Origin: Oligoflexia bacterium
Lineage (GTDB): Bacteria > Bdellovibrionota > Bacteriovoracia > Bacteriovoracales > Bacteriovoracaceae
Length of the DNA: 64,000 nucleotides
Assembly: GCA_015232355.1 (NCBI GenBank)
Contig: JADFZW010000023.1
Location: 643 to 64,642, forward strand
Reading direction: 5' to 3'
In this document: piece by piece, positions 54,708 to 64,000 of the stretch
Layout: each line of letters starts with the position of its first letter
Numbering within the stretch: position 1 is the first letter of the stretch
Program-made: the position numbers and the translations under genes
The notes under the pieces: generated by a model
What the model was told of the DNA's origin: nothing
Seen by the model: the letters and a program-made list of their open reading frames with translations, nothing else
The model's database searches: none

Positions 54708-54739
54708 ATCGATATCTGTCAATATTTATATCTATCGAT
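54708..54739. promoter_or_regulatory. Candidate ArsR operator: ATCGATA...TATCGAT inverted repeat
   Basis: Two 7-bp arms in perfect inversion, ATCGATA (54708-54714) and TATCGAT (54733-54739), separated by 18 bp. They lie 70-101 bp upstream of arsR in the only promoter region of the operon. Overall shape suits a dimeric repressor, but the spacing is wide and ArsR sites vary. Confidence 0.4.
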
Positions 54740-54762
54740 TTAAGGGAGTAAGAGGAGGTAAG

Positions 54763-54814
54763 AGTGCCACGCTCTTTTGGTTTCGCAATTGCGAAACCAA
54801 AAGAGCATGGCACT
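54763..54814. repeat. 52-bp near-perfect palindrome
   Basis: A palindrome centred at 54788/54789: arms of 26 bp starting AGTGCCACGCTCTTTTGG and pairing with one mismatch (C/A opposite near the outer end). It overlaps the last base pairs of the START-domain gene's stop codon and faces the ars promoter. There is no T-run on either side, so it is not a standard terminator despite its strength. Confidence 0.8.
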
Positions 54815-55574
54815 ATTTATTAATAGAGTTTTCGCTGACTTCTTTTTTTATCTCATTTTTAATCTCATTTTTAGTAGCACTTTTAAGCTCTTCAAAGATA
54901 TTTGGATCTGCTATTTCTAGTGTTGTTGAAGAAGTTAATTTCTTAAGCCCTGTTAGAGTATAGTGAGGCCATTCTTTTTGCACTAAATTTGCGGCCCATG
55001 CGGGAACAGACCCCTTAGGATCTGCAAATATTTCTACTTCAATATATGTCTTTGATTCACTAACCGGTTTAAGATTAATAATACTATGATGAATATATCC
55101 ACGAATTATATTTGCTTCTATTGGATATAATTCATCACTTGCATATTGCATTTTAATTAGAAGACTTCCATCGCTTGGATTATATATTTGAAGCATACGA
55201 TTAATAAAATCTCTGTCGGCAATTGGCCAAAATATAGTAATGTGATAGCGTTCGATAGTATCAAATTTCGTTTGAGTTGAGAGTAATTTAACTTCTTTTA
55301 ATAAGTATACCCAATCTGGACGATACCTAAAATCTTTCATAACAGAATAAATTCTCCCCACAGAAGCATCTATTGTGGCCTCTCCTCTAAAGGCAACTAA
55401 TCCTGAGTCTGGTATCTTTTTTTCATATGTTTTCACATCATCTCTTTCATCGATTAAAATCCATTGATTGGTTGTAATATCTACCTCCTTTGAAGAAACA
55501 TGTTCTTTCGAAGAAAATTGTAATAATAATAAACCAAAACAAAAAAACAAAAAAGAAAATATAATAACTTTCAT
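54813..55574 (-). CDS. Secreted START/SRPBCC-domain lipid-binding protein
   Basis: 253 residues from ATG 55574, which follows GAGGG and lies 4 bp after the stop of the giant kinase gene; the frame also opens at 55610 inside that gene. A hydrophobic signal or anchor (IIFSFLFFCFGLLLLQF) is followed by a START-like domain: GLVAFRGEATIDASVGRIYSVM, FRYRPDWVYLLKEVKLL, FWPIADRDFINRM and GSVPAWAANLVQKEWP. The pattern matches START proteins that bind lipids in a deep cavity. A charged Lys/Glu tail ends the protein. The tight spacing suggests cotranscription with the kinase. Confidence 0.8.
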   Translation of the reverse strand: MKVIIFSFLFFCFGLLLLQFSSKEHVSSKEVDITTNQWILIDERDDVKTYEKKIPDSGLVAFRGEATIDASVGRIYSVMKDFRYRPDWVYLLKEVKLLSTQTKFDTIERYHITIFWPIADRDFINRMLQIYNPSDGSLLIKMQYASDELYPIEANIIRGYIHHSIINLKPVSESKTYIEVEIFADPKGSVPAWAANLVQKEWPHYTLTGLKKLTSSTTLEIADPNIFEELKSATKNEIKNEIKKEVSENSINK

Positions 55575-55578
55575 AATT

Positions 55579-58500
55579 TTACCCTCTTTGATTAAAAAGT
55601 GTAATAACAAACTTGCTACTTTTCTTGTTATTATTAGTTACATCATCGATATTTACAGTTATATCTCCATCAAATTTTTTAAGCAAACTCTTAACTGCAC
55701 TCATTCCTATGCCTCTTCCAGAAATTTCAGAGGTGCTATCTTTAGTAGAAAACCCTGGTAAGAATATAGCTTCCGCTAATTGTTGATTAGAGGCATGTTC
55801 TAAATCCTTTTCAGAGAGTAGATTATTTTTTGAAAGTTTTTGCTTTATTTTTTGTAAATTAATGCCTTGACCATCATCCCAAAATTCTAAGGTTATTTTT
55901 TCATTTTCTTTATTCACCTTTAAATAAATATTTCCTTTTGGTTCCTTACCTAATTTTTTTCTCTCTTCATCAGATTCTATCCCATGCTCTAATGAATTTG
56001 AAAATAAGTGCATGAAGCAATCTTTAAATACTGACGCTACCTCCTCTGGAAATCGAATATCATTATCTTCGATATTCACATTTGGAACTTGTTTACCTAA
56101 AGTTTTTGATAATGATTGCAATCCATTTAAAGTGTTACTTAAAATCTCCTTCAGCGTTTTAGTATTTAATAAATGTGCATACTTGGGATCATTTTTTAAT
56201 AACTCTAATAATGAATTATCAAATACTTTTCCAGCACTCTTATTTTTATTACAAAAACACAAAAGGCGATCTTGATAAGTCTTATGATATTTTTCCACAC
56301 TTTGATAAACTAAATCTAATTCACTAGACATCTTATCAAGATCCCAGCACAAATCGCTCTCTTGTTTTTTCATCTTCAAATAACTGTAGTACTGCTCTGT
56401 TTGGTGTGCTTGTTCTTTAACTAAATCAAAGTTTAGTTGTCTAGAAATTCCTTTAATCGTATGCATATTTCTAAATAGTATATTTAAATTCTCTTGAGCT
56501 TCTTGATCATTTCGATTGTTCTTCATTAATATTCTATTTTTTACAAATGCTCTACTCTCCTCTAAATACTTAAATGTTGATTTAAAATAATTATCAATCT
56601 CTTCAGGAGGAGCTGAGAGCAAACTACTAATTAATTTCAACTCGTTCTTCTGATTTTCTGCTTCTTGCTTTAACTTTATATTTTCAGTCACATCTCTTAA
56701 GGTAACCATAATTTTTTCAATAACATCATTAAAGGTAATTGGATTCCAGTCAATCTCAATAATTTTTGTAACCCCGTTAGATAATGTTTTAGAGAATTCA
56801 TTAATTAATAAATGGGAATTAATCGTATAATTTATTAAATCTTCTCCAATGGTATTACTTAAGACAGAATTCATTTGCGAGATTTGATCTGCTCCGATGT
56901 TACTATTTCTAAATAATAGATCTATGGCATTCATTCCACCAATCTCTTTTGTATCAAAAACCTCCTCCATAAAAATTGAATATTCATGATGTATTACTCC
57001 TCCATTAATAATAAGAAAAACCCCTTGTTTTAAATTTTCAAACATTGAGTTTACATCAGCAGTCTTTTTTCTTAACTCCTCTGTACGCTCTTCAACTTTT
57101 TGCTCTAATGTTCTACAAAGAAGTGAATTCTCAATTGATACTGCCATTTGTGATGATAACATCTTTAAGAGTTCCAGACGATCACTAGTAAATGCACCAC
57201 TTAACAAATTATTCTCAAAGTATAAAATTCCACAAAGTTTAGTTTGATGAATAATCGGAGTACATAGAAGTGATTTGGTTTTACTATCTTTAATATAGGG
57301 ATCACTTAAAAATTGTCCCTTCTCTGAAATATTATTTTCTAGTACCATCTCTTTAGTTTTGGCCACATAATTTATTACTGAATGTGGTAAATCAGTGGCA
57401 GTCGTAAATAGGCGATCATGCAAAACTTGAATGCTACCATCTTGAGCAACTTCCGCTCGAATATATAAAACTTTATTTTCTTCTTCTTCACCTAAATGTT
57501 GCAAAAAAACGATTCTACTGGCCCCGACATTTTTTTGTAGTATTTTAATTATCTTATCTAACAATTTATCTAGAAAAATTTCACCAGAGATAACTTGTGA
57601 CAATTGAATTATAGTTTGCTGATCTACCATGGAACTACCAGAGAGTGTATCATCATTTATAGTATTGGTAATGGTGGCCGTTCCATTAAGAGGAGTTTCA
57701 ATATAATTTTCTTGAGATTTTTTAATTTTATCATCATTTAAATTCAAATTACTATTAATACTAGAACTAACTAATGGGCCATAAATCTCCTCTAGCTGAG
57801 TAAGCTTTACCTTTGCTCCATATTTTTTATAAGCGCTAATAGACTTTGCTAAATGCTTTTCTGCTTGTTTGTAATCATCTCGAGCAAGAGCGATTTTTGC
57901 TAACATCTCTGAACCCAATCCAATATAAAGATTGTATCCATGTTCTTCTGAAAAAGAGACACCTTTTGCAAACTCCTCCTCTGCTAGACTTATATGACCA
58001 CAAACCAAATAATATCCCGCAAGTGATAGATTATAAAAATGGGTTAAATTAGTTGGATTATAATTTGTATGCGCCTTTAATTTCCATAATCCAAAACGAA
58101 GGGCCGCTCGCCAAAATAATTTTCGAATAAAGGATTTTGTGGGTGCCAGTTGTCCCATGGAAATAGACATATTTAAAAAGTTAAATGGAACCGCCATCGA
58201 ACCTACCAAAACAAAAATCCAATCCCAGTATTTTGAAAAAGTATCAAGAACTATTTGATATTCACCTAGTACTAATGAACGTAGTGTTTGTTCAGATGAA
58301 CATATTATTCTCATTGTACGATGGTATCCTCCTAGTGCTATATCCAAATCAGATTCTTTGTAACTATCTTCATCTAGAGTATAACGTCCATCTTTATCTT
58401 TATTACCACCATTGATCTTGCCAGCAAGACAGCGTGCCGTTTGTCTAACAGTATGAGCACCCCAGATCATCTCGTATACTTGTAATTTTGTACTAACTTC

Positions 58501-61500
58501 AAATCCTTGTTGTGCTAATTTTTCATGTTTTTCCAGAGAGGTTCCAACAAAACTGTAATTATACGATCCCGATGCTTCGTTTGTGGCCGCATAGGTACTA
58601 TCTCCACTATTTAATCCCGCAATCATTCCTTGATGAGCAATATCGTTAGCTATCTCATGATCAATATATTGGTGAGTAGTAGTGTGATGAATAACCAAAC
58701 TTAACCGACCCTTGGCCTTATCATCTGGAAAACGCTCTAAGAGTTTTTGGGCCACATCGAAATATTTTTTTGCTCTATCAAAGCGATGAAGAAAAAATAA
58801 TTCGATTGAACCCATGGTAGACATAAGAAAAACCACAGGGGTTGAAACTCCCAGTGCTGCTGTATAAACAAACATTCTTATCAAAAGTACCATCAACAAC
58901 TCTAGATTAAAGATGTAAGATGGAGGGGCCATCACAGAGACAATTTCTAATGCCTTAATAATTCTTCTGTCAGATATTTCTGGATCATTTACATGCTCAT
59001 CAGGATTATAATTTCGAAGTTTAAATATCATCCAAAATAACACTAATACAAAACGTAATCTTCCGGTTGTAGGTTTTTCTCTAATTCCTAAAAGTTTAAG
59101 TCCTCGTAGAGCATGAATGCATGCCTCTTCATTTTTTGATTGAGTTGAATAGAGAGTTAATAAATGAATTTCAAGTTCAACTCTTTCCCAAATATCACTA
59201 CAGTAATTAAGTGCTTTTAATGCAAAATCTCTAGCATCATCAAAATTAAGATTTAAATATTCACATTCCACTCTAATTAGAGCATGCTTATATGCTTTTT
59301 GATGATCTACTTTCCAAAAATCATTACATGCTTTTAATTTTGCACCTTCCGCCGCTATCAAATCAGCAGTTCTAATATAGTTAAGTGCAGGTCCAAAGGC
59401 CATAGAAGAAATTCCCTTGACTGCTGCTTGATAATTTAATTCTCGAATACTATCTCTTTCCTCATTTGATGTAACAATTTTTATAGCATGATTGTAGTGA
59501 TTAACAATATCAAAATATTTTTCCTGGCGCTCTTCATTTGAAAGTTTTTGCATGTAAAGTCTGGCCATCTCTAAATGAATTTGCTCTTTTTCTTTTGCAG
59601 ATACTAGCTCATTTGCTCCTTGTTGAATTCGATCATGTACAAAGCGATATGTAATATCCAGATCAGAAAAATCTTCATCACATGCTTTTTTAAAAAAATC
59701 TTGATCAAGTTGACCTTGAATTAAATGAAAATCTGATCCTAAAGGAACGACTAAACCATTTTCTAGTGCTGGCCAAAGTTTTGAAGCAACATCTCGATGA
59801 GGCATTTTGGAAATTATAGAAAGTATATTTAGTGAAAAATTACATCCAATACAACTTGCAAGCATTAATAATTTTTGGGTATCATTATCAAAGCGTTTAA
59901 GGCGATCAACCATTAGGGCCACAACACTTTCTGATACTTTTAAATTTAATATTTTATTAATATCCCAATTCCACTCTCCAGTATTAATATCAAAGTTAAT
60001 AATTTTTTCACGATAGAGAGATTTTAAAAATTCACCAACGAAGAATGGATTTCCTTTAGTTTTACTCAGAGTAATCTCTGCTAATTTATTTAACTCCTCT
60101 TCATCATCTTTAGCATTTTTATCTTTGGCAAACATATCAGCAAGTAAATCAATCAGATGACTTTTTTCCAACGGGGCCACATTAATAACATCCAAAGGTA
60201 ATTTCTTATTTTTAAAATCATTAATTATATGAATTATTGGATGTTGGGAATCAACTTCATTGTCTCTATATGCTCCGATAAAGAGCAAATATTTTATCTC
60301 CTCTGAAAATAGCAAAGTTTTAAATAAATTCATGCTGGCACTGTCGGCCCATTGTAAATCATCAATAAACATTACCACTGGATGGTTTTTTGAAGCGATT
60401 ATTTGAAAAAATTTTACTACGTTAAGATTAAATCTATTCATCGCTTCCGCAGGAGTCAAGCGATCAAGTTCAGGAAGTTTTGCAAATAAAATTTCCATCT
60501 CTGGAACAAAGTCGGTAATTACTTTTCCATATACACCGAGTTCTTTTTCAAGTTTATTTTTAATATTAACTAAATCCTCTTCTTTCATTATCAGTAACTG
60601 CTTTGCTAATTCTTTCATCGCCTGCTTTAAAGCAGAGAAGGGAACATCTCTTTTAAATTGTTCAAACTTACCTGACATGAAAAGACCAAAGTTGGCAACA
60701 ATAGGTCTATGAACTTCATAAATTAAAGATGTTTTCCCAATGCCTGATGGGCCACTAACACTTAAGAAGCGAACTTGTCCCTTACAAACTGCTTTAAAAC
60801 TATCAAGGAGTAAATTTATTTGCGACTCTCTTCCATATAATTTCTGAGGAAGTTCAAAGCGATTGGATCTATCAATGTCTCCTAACTTAAAGTTAGCTAT
60901 CTTTCCATCCTTTTGCCACATTAAGAGACATTTTTCTAAATCCCTTATTAATCCAAAAGTTGTTTGATAGCGATCTTCTGCATTTTTAGCAGTTAATTTT
61001 TCAACTATTAAAGAGATCATCTCTGGAATATCTTCTCTAGATTCTGAAAGTGTAGGAAATTTTTTAGCAATATGTGCATGAACAAAATCTAAAAAATTCT
61101 CAGAATAAAATGGCAGTTTTCCGGTTAACATTTGAAAAAAACTAATCCCTAAAGAATAAAAATCAGTTCGATAATCAATAGAGCGATTCATTCTTCCAGT
61201 TTGTTCCGGAGATATATATGCCAGAGAACCTTCTAAAACCTTAGGATTGGCAATACTCTCATTTTCTCTAGAGAGTAAAGTAGAGATATTAAAATCAACG
61301 ATGAATATTTTATCATTATTTTCATCAATTAAAATATTTGATGGTTTAATATCTTTATGAATAATATTATTTTGATGAACTCGTCCTAAAATTGTTGCAA
61401 TTTGAATAGCTATTTTTAAAAATCTTTCAATTGCAAATGGACCATTTTTTTCAATATAGCTTGATAACGATCTTCCACCATAGCGAAGAATCAACATTGC

Positions 61501-61749
61501 ATGACCTTCGATCTCATCCATTCCTATACAGTATGGAATTCCCTCTTGAGTCGATTCATTAAGTTTTTTAAAGATTAATCCCTCATGTTCATAAACTGCC
61601 TTTTGTTTAAATTTATCAACACTCTTTCCGGTAGCAACTTTAAAGATAACACTCTCATTAGTGCTTTCACTTGTGGCCCTAAAAACTGAGGTCTCTTTGC
61701 TTTCATAGATTACTTCAATGTCTTTATATCCCGGAATTTTTATTGTCAT
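55579..61749 (-). CDS. Giant hybrid sensor: Ser/Thr kinase, AAA ATPase, TPR-like, GAF, PAS-like, HPt and CheA-like ATPase
   Basis: 2056 residues. The Ser/Thr kinase domain (1-270) has FKVATGKS with the ATP Lys, IIHKDIKPSNIL and VDFNIS where DFG is usual. The AAA_16 ATPase (about 300-560) has SGPSGIGKTSL and VVMFIDDLQWAD. A long helical/TPR-like region (600-1330) follows. A GAF domain starts near 1374. After a linker helix EERTEELRKKTADV and a PAS-like block come an HPt with phospho-His1763 (NMHTIKGISR) and a CheA-type ATPase (FSNSLEHGIE, FWDDGQGI, GFSTKDSTSEISGRGIGM). It integrates protein-kinase and phosphorelay signalling in the cytoplasm. A second copy lies 14 bp upstream. Confidence 0.92.
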   Translation of the reverse strand: MTIKIPGYKDIEVIYESKETSVFRATSESTNESVIFKVATGKSVDKFKQKAVYEHEGLIFKKLNESTQEGIPYCIGMDEIEGHAMLILRYGGRSLSSYIEKNGPFAIERFLKIAIQIATILGRVHQNNIIHKDIKPSNILIDENNDKIFIVDFNISTLLSRENESIANPKVLEGSLAYISPEQTGRMNRSIDYRTDFYSLGISFFQMLTGKLPFYSENFLDFVHAHIAKKFPTLSESREDIPEMISLIVEKLTAKNAEDRYQTTFGLIRDLEKCLLMWQKDGKIANFKLGDIDRSNRFELPQKLYGRESQINLLLDSFKAVCKGQVRFLSVSGPSGIGKTSLIYEVHRPIVANFGLFMSGKFEQFKRDVPFSALKQAMKELAKQLLIMKEEDLVNIKNKLEKELGVYGKVITDFVPEMEILFAKLPELDRLTPAEAMNRFNLNVVKFFQIIASKNHPVVMFIDDLQWADSASMNLFKTLLFSEEIKYLLFIGAYRDNEVDSQHPIIHIINDFKNKKLPLDVINVAPLEKSHLIDLLADMFAKDKNAKDDEEELNKLAEITLSKTKGNPFFVGEFLKSLYREKIINFDINTGEWNWDINKILNLKVSESVVALMVDRLKRFDNDTQKLLMLASCIGCNFSLNILSIISKMPHRDVASKLWPALENGLVVPLGSDFHLIQGQLDQDFFKKACDEDFSDLDITYRFVHDRIQQGANELVSAKEKEQIHLEMARLYMQKLSNEERQEKYFDIVNHYNHAIKIVTSNEERDSIRELNYQAAVKGISSMAFGPALNYIRTADLIAAEGAKLKACNDFWKVDHQKAYKHALIRVECEYLNLNFDDARDFALKALNYCSDIWERVELEIHLLTLYSTQSKNEEACIHALRGLKLLGIREKPTTGRLRFVLVLFWMIFKLRNYNPDEHVNDPEISDRRIIKALEIVSVMAPPSYIFNLELLMVLLIRMFVYTAALGVSTPVVFLMSTMGSIELFFLHRFDRAKKYFDVAQKLLERFPDDKAKGRLSLVIHHTTTHQYIDHEIANDIAHQGMIAGLNSGDSTYAATNEASGSYNYSFVGTSLEKHEKLAQQGFEVSTKLQVYEMIWGAHTVRQTARCLAGKINGGNKDKDGRYTLDEDSYKESDLDIALGGYHRTMRIICSSEQTLRSLVLGEYQIVLDTFSKYWDWIFVLVGSMAVPFNFLNMSISMGQLAPTKSFIRKLFWRAALRFGLWKLKAHTNYNPTNLTHFYNLSLAGYYLVCGHISLAEEEFAKGVSFSEEHGYNLYIGLGSEMLAKIALARDDYKQAEKHLAKSISAYKKYGAKVKLTQLEEIYGPLVSSSINSNLNLNDDKIKKSQENYIETPLNGTATITNTINDDTLSGSSMVDQQTIIQLSQVISGEIFLDKLLDKIIKILQKNVGASRIVFLQHLGEEEENKVLYIRAEVAQDGSIQVLHDRLFTTATDLPHSVINYVAKTKEMVLENNISEKGQFLSDPYIKDSKTKSLLCTPIIHQTKLCGILYFENNLLSGAFTSDRLELLKMLSSQMAVSIENSLLCRTLEQKVEERTEELRKKTADVNSMFENLKQGVFLIINGGVIHHEYSIFMEEVFDTKEIGGMNAIDLLFRNSNIGADQISQMNSVLSNTIGEDLINYTINSHLLINEFSKTLSNGVTKIIEIDWNPITFNDVIEKIMVTLRDVTENIKLKQEAENQKNELKLISSLLSAPPEEIDNYFKSTFKYLEESRAFVKNRILMKNNRNDQEAQENLNILFRNMHTIKGISRQLNFDLVKEQAHQTEQYYSYLKMKKQESDLCWDLDKMSSELDLVYQSVEKYHKTYQDRLLCFCNKNKSAGKVFDNSLLELLKNDPKYAHLLNTKTLKEILSNTLNGLQSLSKTLGKQVPNVNIEDNDIRFPEEVASVFKDCFMHLFSNSLEHGIESDEERKKLGKEPKGNIYLKVNKENEKITLEFWDDGQGINLQKIKQKLSKNNLLSEKDLEHASNQQLAEAIFLPGFSTKDSTSEISGRGIGMSAVKSLLKKFDGDITVNIDDVTNNNKKSSKFVITLFNQRG

Positions 61750-61763
61750 AAAACTTGTCCAAT

Positions 61764-64000
61764 TTATTTTTCGATCGTCCCTAACTTCTCAGGAAGTGTA
61801 ATAATAAATTTAGCACTTCTTTGATCAACACTCTTTTTATCATCTAATGCTACAGCTATCTCACCACCAAATTTACTTAGTAAACTTTTAACTGAATTCA
61901 TCCCTATCCCTCTACCAGAAATCTCAGAGGTACTATCTTTCGTAGAAAATCCTGGTAAAAATATCGAGTCCGCAAGTTGCAAATCTGAGACACCTTGTAA
62001 ATCTTTTAGTAAATTATTTTTTATAAGTTTTTGTTTTATTTTGCTTAAATTTAATCCCCGTCCATCATCCCAAAATTCTAATTTAATTTTTCCCTTCTCT
62101 TGATTGACCTTTAGAAAAATATTTCCTTTGGAATTTTTACCACTACTTACTCTCTCTTCTGCATTTTCTATTCCATGCTCAAGTGAATTGGAAAACAAAT
62201 GCATAAAGCAATCTTTGAATAGCGGTGCTGCTTCCTCTGGGAATCGTATATTGTTATCATCTATGTTTACAGTTGGAACTTGTTTTCCCAATGTTTGTGA
62301 TAATGATTGCAAACTATTTATAGTGGAATTTAAAATCTCCTTAAGTGTTTTACTGTTTAATAGATGTGCATACTTTGGATCATTTTTTAATAATTCAAAG
62401 AGTGAAATGTCGATATTTTTTCCAGTAGCTTTATTGTTACTACTAAAACTCAACAGTCGATCTTGATATATTTTATGATATTTTTCAACACTTTGAAAAA
62501 CAAGGTCTAATTCATTTAACATCTTTTGTAAATCCCAACACAAATCACTATCTTGCTTTTTCAACTTCAAATGACTGTAATATTGTTCTGTTTGATGTGC
62601 TTGTTCTTTAACTAAATCAAAATTTAATTGTCTAGAAATTCCTTTAATCGTATGCATATTTCTAAATAAAATATTTAAATCTTCTTGAGCAGATTGATCA
62701 TTTTTATCATTATTACTTATCATTTTATTTTTAATAATCAATGTACTCTCTTCTAAATAATTAATGGTAGATTTGAAATAATTATCAATCTCATCTGGTG
62801 AGACTGAGAGTAGACTACTAATTAATTTTAATTCCAGTTTTTGATTTTCAGCTTCTTGTTTTAATTTTCTATTTTCAGTTACATCTCTTAAGGTAACCAT
62901 GATCTTTTCAATAACATCATTAAAAGCAATCGGATTCCAATCTATTTCAATAATTTTCGTTACTCCATTAGATAATGTTTTAGTAATTTCATTAATTAAC
63001 AAATGGGAATTAATCGTATAATTTATTAAATCTTCTCCAATACTATTATATAAGACAGATCCCATTTGAGATATATGATCTGCTCCAATGTTACTATTTT
63101 TAAATAGTAAATCGATTGCATTCATTCCCCCAATCTCTTTTGTCTCAAAGACCTCTTCCATAAAAATTGAATATTCATTATGAATAACTCCACCTTGTAA
63201 AATAAGAAAAACCCCTTGTTTTAAGTTTTCAAACATTGAGTTCACATCAGCAGTCTTTTTTCGTAACTCCTCTGTACGCTCTTCAACTTTTTGCTCTAAT
63301 GTTCGACAAAGCAGTGAATTCTCAATTGAAACGGCCATCTGTGATGATAACATCTTTAAGAGTTCCAAACGATCACTAGTAAATGCACCACTTAACAAAT
63401 TATTTTCAAAGTATAAAATTCCACAAAGTTTTGTTTGATGAATAATAGGAGTACAAAGAAGTGATTTGGTTTTACTATCTTTAATATAAGGATCACTTAA
63501 AAATTGTCCCTTCTCAGAAATATTATTTTCTAGTACCATCTCTTTGGTTTTGGCCACATAGTTTATTACCAAGTGAGGTAAATCAGTGGCATCATTATAA
63601 GGACGATCATGCAAAACTTGTATAATACCCTCTTGACTAACTTCCGCTCGAATATATAAAACTTTACTTTCTTCTTCTTCACCTAAATGTTGCAAAAAAA
63701 CGATTCTACTAGCACCAACATTTTTTTGTAAAATTTTAATTATTTTATCTAATAGTTTTTCTAGAAAAATTTCACCAGAGATAACTTGTGACAATTGAAT
63801 TATGGTTTGCTGATCTACCATCGAGTTACCAGAGAGTGTATCATTATTTATTGTATTGGTAATAGTAGCTGTTCCATTAAGAGGAGTTTCAATAGAGTTA
63901 CTATTTTCTCTTTTATTAATATTATTTATATTATTATTTAAATTAAGATTAGCATTAACTAATCCAGCATATGTCTCTTGTAACTGAGTAAGCTTTGCTT
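61764..64000 (-). CDS. Second giant hybrid sensor, C-terminal 745 residues (N-terminus beyond the window)
   Basis: The frame runs from the stop at 61764 off the right edge; the first internal Met near 63821 is not the start, because the upstream codons (PLNGTATITNTINNDTLSG) match the neighbouring giant kinase. It contains the TPR end, GAF, PAS-like block, HPt with the His in NMHTIKGISR and the CheA-type ATPase (FSNSLEHGIE, FWDDGRGLN, ISGRGIGMNSV). Identity to the neighbour is near complete in the GAF and linker and lower in the HPt-to-ATPase linker. It is a tandem duplicate; the Ser/Thr kinase and AAA parts are expected outside the window. Confidence 0.92.
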   Translation of the reverse strand, partial: AKLTQLQETYAGLVNANLNLNNNINNINKRENSNSIETPLNGTATITNTINNDTLSGNSMVDQQTIIQLSQVISGEIFLEKLLDKIIKILQKNVGASRIVFLQHLGEEEESKVLYIRAEVSQEGIIQVLHDRPYNDATDLPHLVINYVAKTKEMVLENNISEKGQFLSDPYIKDSKTKSLLCTPIIHQTKLCGILYFENNLLSGAFTSDRLELLKMLSSQMAVSIENSLLCRTLEQKVEERTEELRKKTADVNSMFENLKQGVFLILQGGVIHNEYSIFMEEVFETKEIGGMNAIDLLFKNSNIGADHISQMGSVLYNSIGEDLINYTINSHLLINEITKTLSNGVTKIIEIDWNPIAFNDVIEKIMVTLRDVTENRKLKQEAENQKLELKLISSLLSVSPDEIDNYFKSTINYLEESTLIIKNKMISNNDKNDQSAQEDLNILFRNMHTIKGISRQLNFDLVKEQAHQTEQYYSHLKLKKQDSDLCWDLQKMLNELDLVFQSVEKYHKIYQDRLLSFSSNNKATGKNIDISLFELLKNDPKYAHLLNSKTLKEILNSTINSLQSLSQTLGKQVPTVNIDDNNIRFPEEAAPLFKDCFMHLFSNSLEHGIENAEERVSSGKNSKGNIFLKVNQEKGKIKLEFWDDGRGLNLSKIKQKLIKNNLLKDLQGVSDLQLADSIFLPGFSTKDSTSEISGRGIGMNSVKSLLSKFGGEIAVALDDKKSVDQRSAKFIITLPEKLGTIEK

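Overview
The window is AT-rich (by eye about two thirds A+T), densely coded, gram-negative DNA: outer-membrane barrel proteins ending in an aromatic residue, lipoproteins, secreted proteases and an ACR3-type arsenic operon. Giant Ser/Thr-kinase/AAA/GAF/histidine-kinase fusions, many two-component parts, a leucine-degradation operon, an archaeal-type HMG-CoA synthase trio and low-complexity Asn/Gln/Lys/Thr tracts suggest a low-GC member of the Bdellovibrionota/Oligoflexia or a deltaproteobacterial relative. That placement is inference; no rRNA or tRNA gene was seen.

Layout. 1-2.4 kb is a scarred margin: a transposase running off the left edge, a FAM20C/HipA-like kinase split from its signal peptide by an A8 tract, and an RsbW-like ATPase preceded by the stump of a SpoIIE phosphatase. 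2.4-6.2 kb holds a coupled pair: a UbiA-type membrane protein and a PEP-synthase-like phosphotransferase lacking the PEP-binding barrel. 6.3-16.1 kb has two exported proteins of unknown function, an M20 amidohydrolase, a receiver plus a degenerate HD-GYP protein, a kexin-type S8 protease with a separate pro-domain-like gene behind it, and an M18 aminopeptidase. 16.5-24.8 kb is envelope: two tandem barrel proteins, a GT-C protein divergent from an STT3-like oligosaccharyltransferase, and a large lipoprotein.

25.3-42.6 kb is mainly acyl-CoA metabolism: an acyl-CoA dehydrogenase and enoyl-CoA hydratase pair, then on the other strand a methylcrotonyl-CoA carboxylase operon (beta subunit, hydratase, biotin carboxylase, separate biotin carrier, secreted Cache protein). 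A terminator separates it from an upstream operon encoding HMG-CoA synthase, thiolase and a DUF35 zinc-ribbon protein. Both operons meet at HMG-CoA. Between them lie an exported phosphodiesterase, a sensor without a kinase, a one-chain fusion of a glycyl radical enzyme with its radical-SAM activase, and an AAA/DUF4143 ATPase with four palindromic repeats at its promoter.

42.7-48.9 kb is a CheA-centred signalling operon (BON-like protein, receiver, CheA, CheX-like/triple-receiver protein) followed by a histidine phosphatase. 49.3-55.6 kb has a secreted NUC-family nuclease, another GT-C-like membrane protein, the arsR-acr3-arsM operon, a 52-bp palindrome and a secreted START-domain protein. 55.6-64 kb is filled by two tandem giant hybrid kinases, the second cut by the right edge.

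The most unusual items are the glycyl radical enzyme/activase fusion, the S8 protease with a separately encoded pro-domain-like protein, the HMG-CoA gene neighbourhood, the UbiA/phosphotransferase pair, the A8-split exported kinase, the STT3 homologue with an altered WWDxG motif, and the palindromic repeat array.
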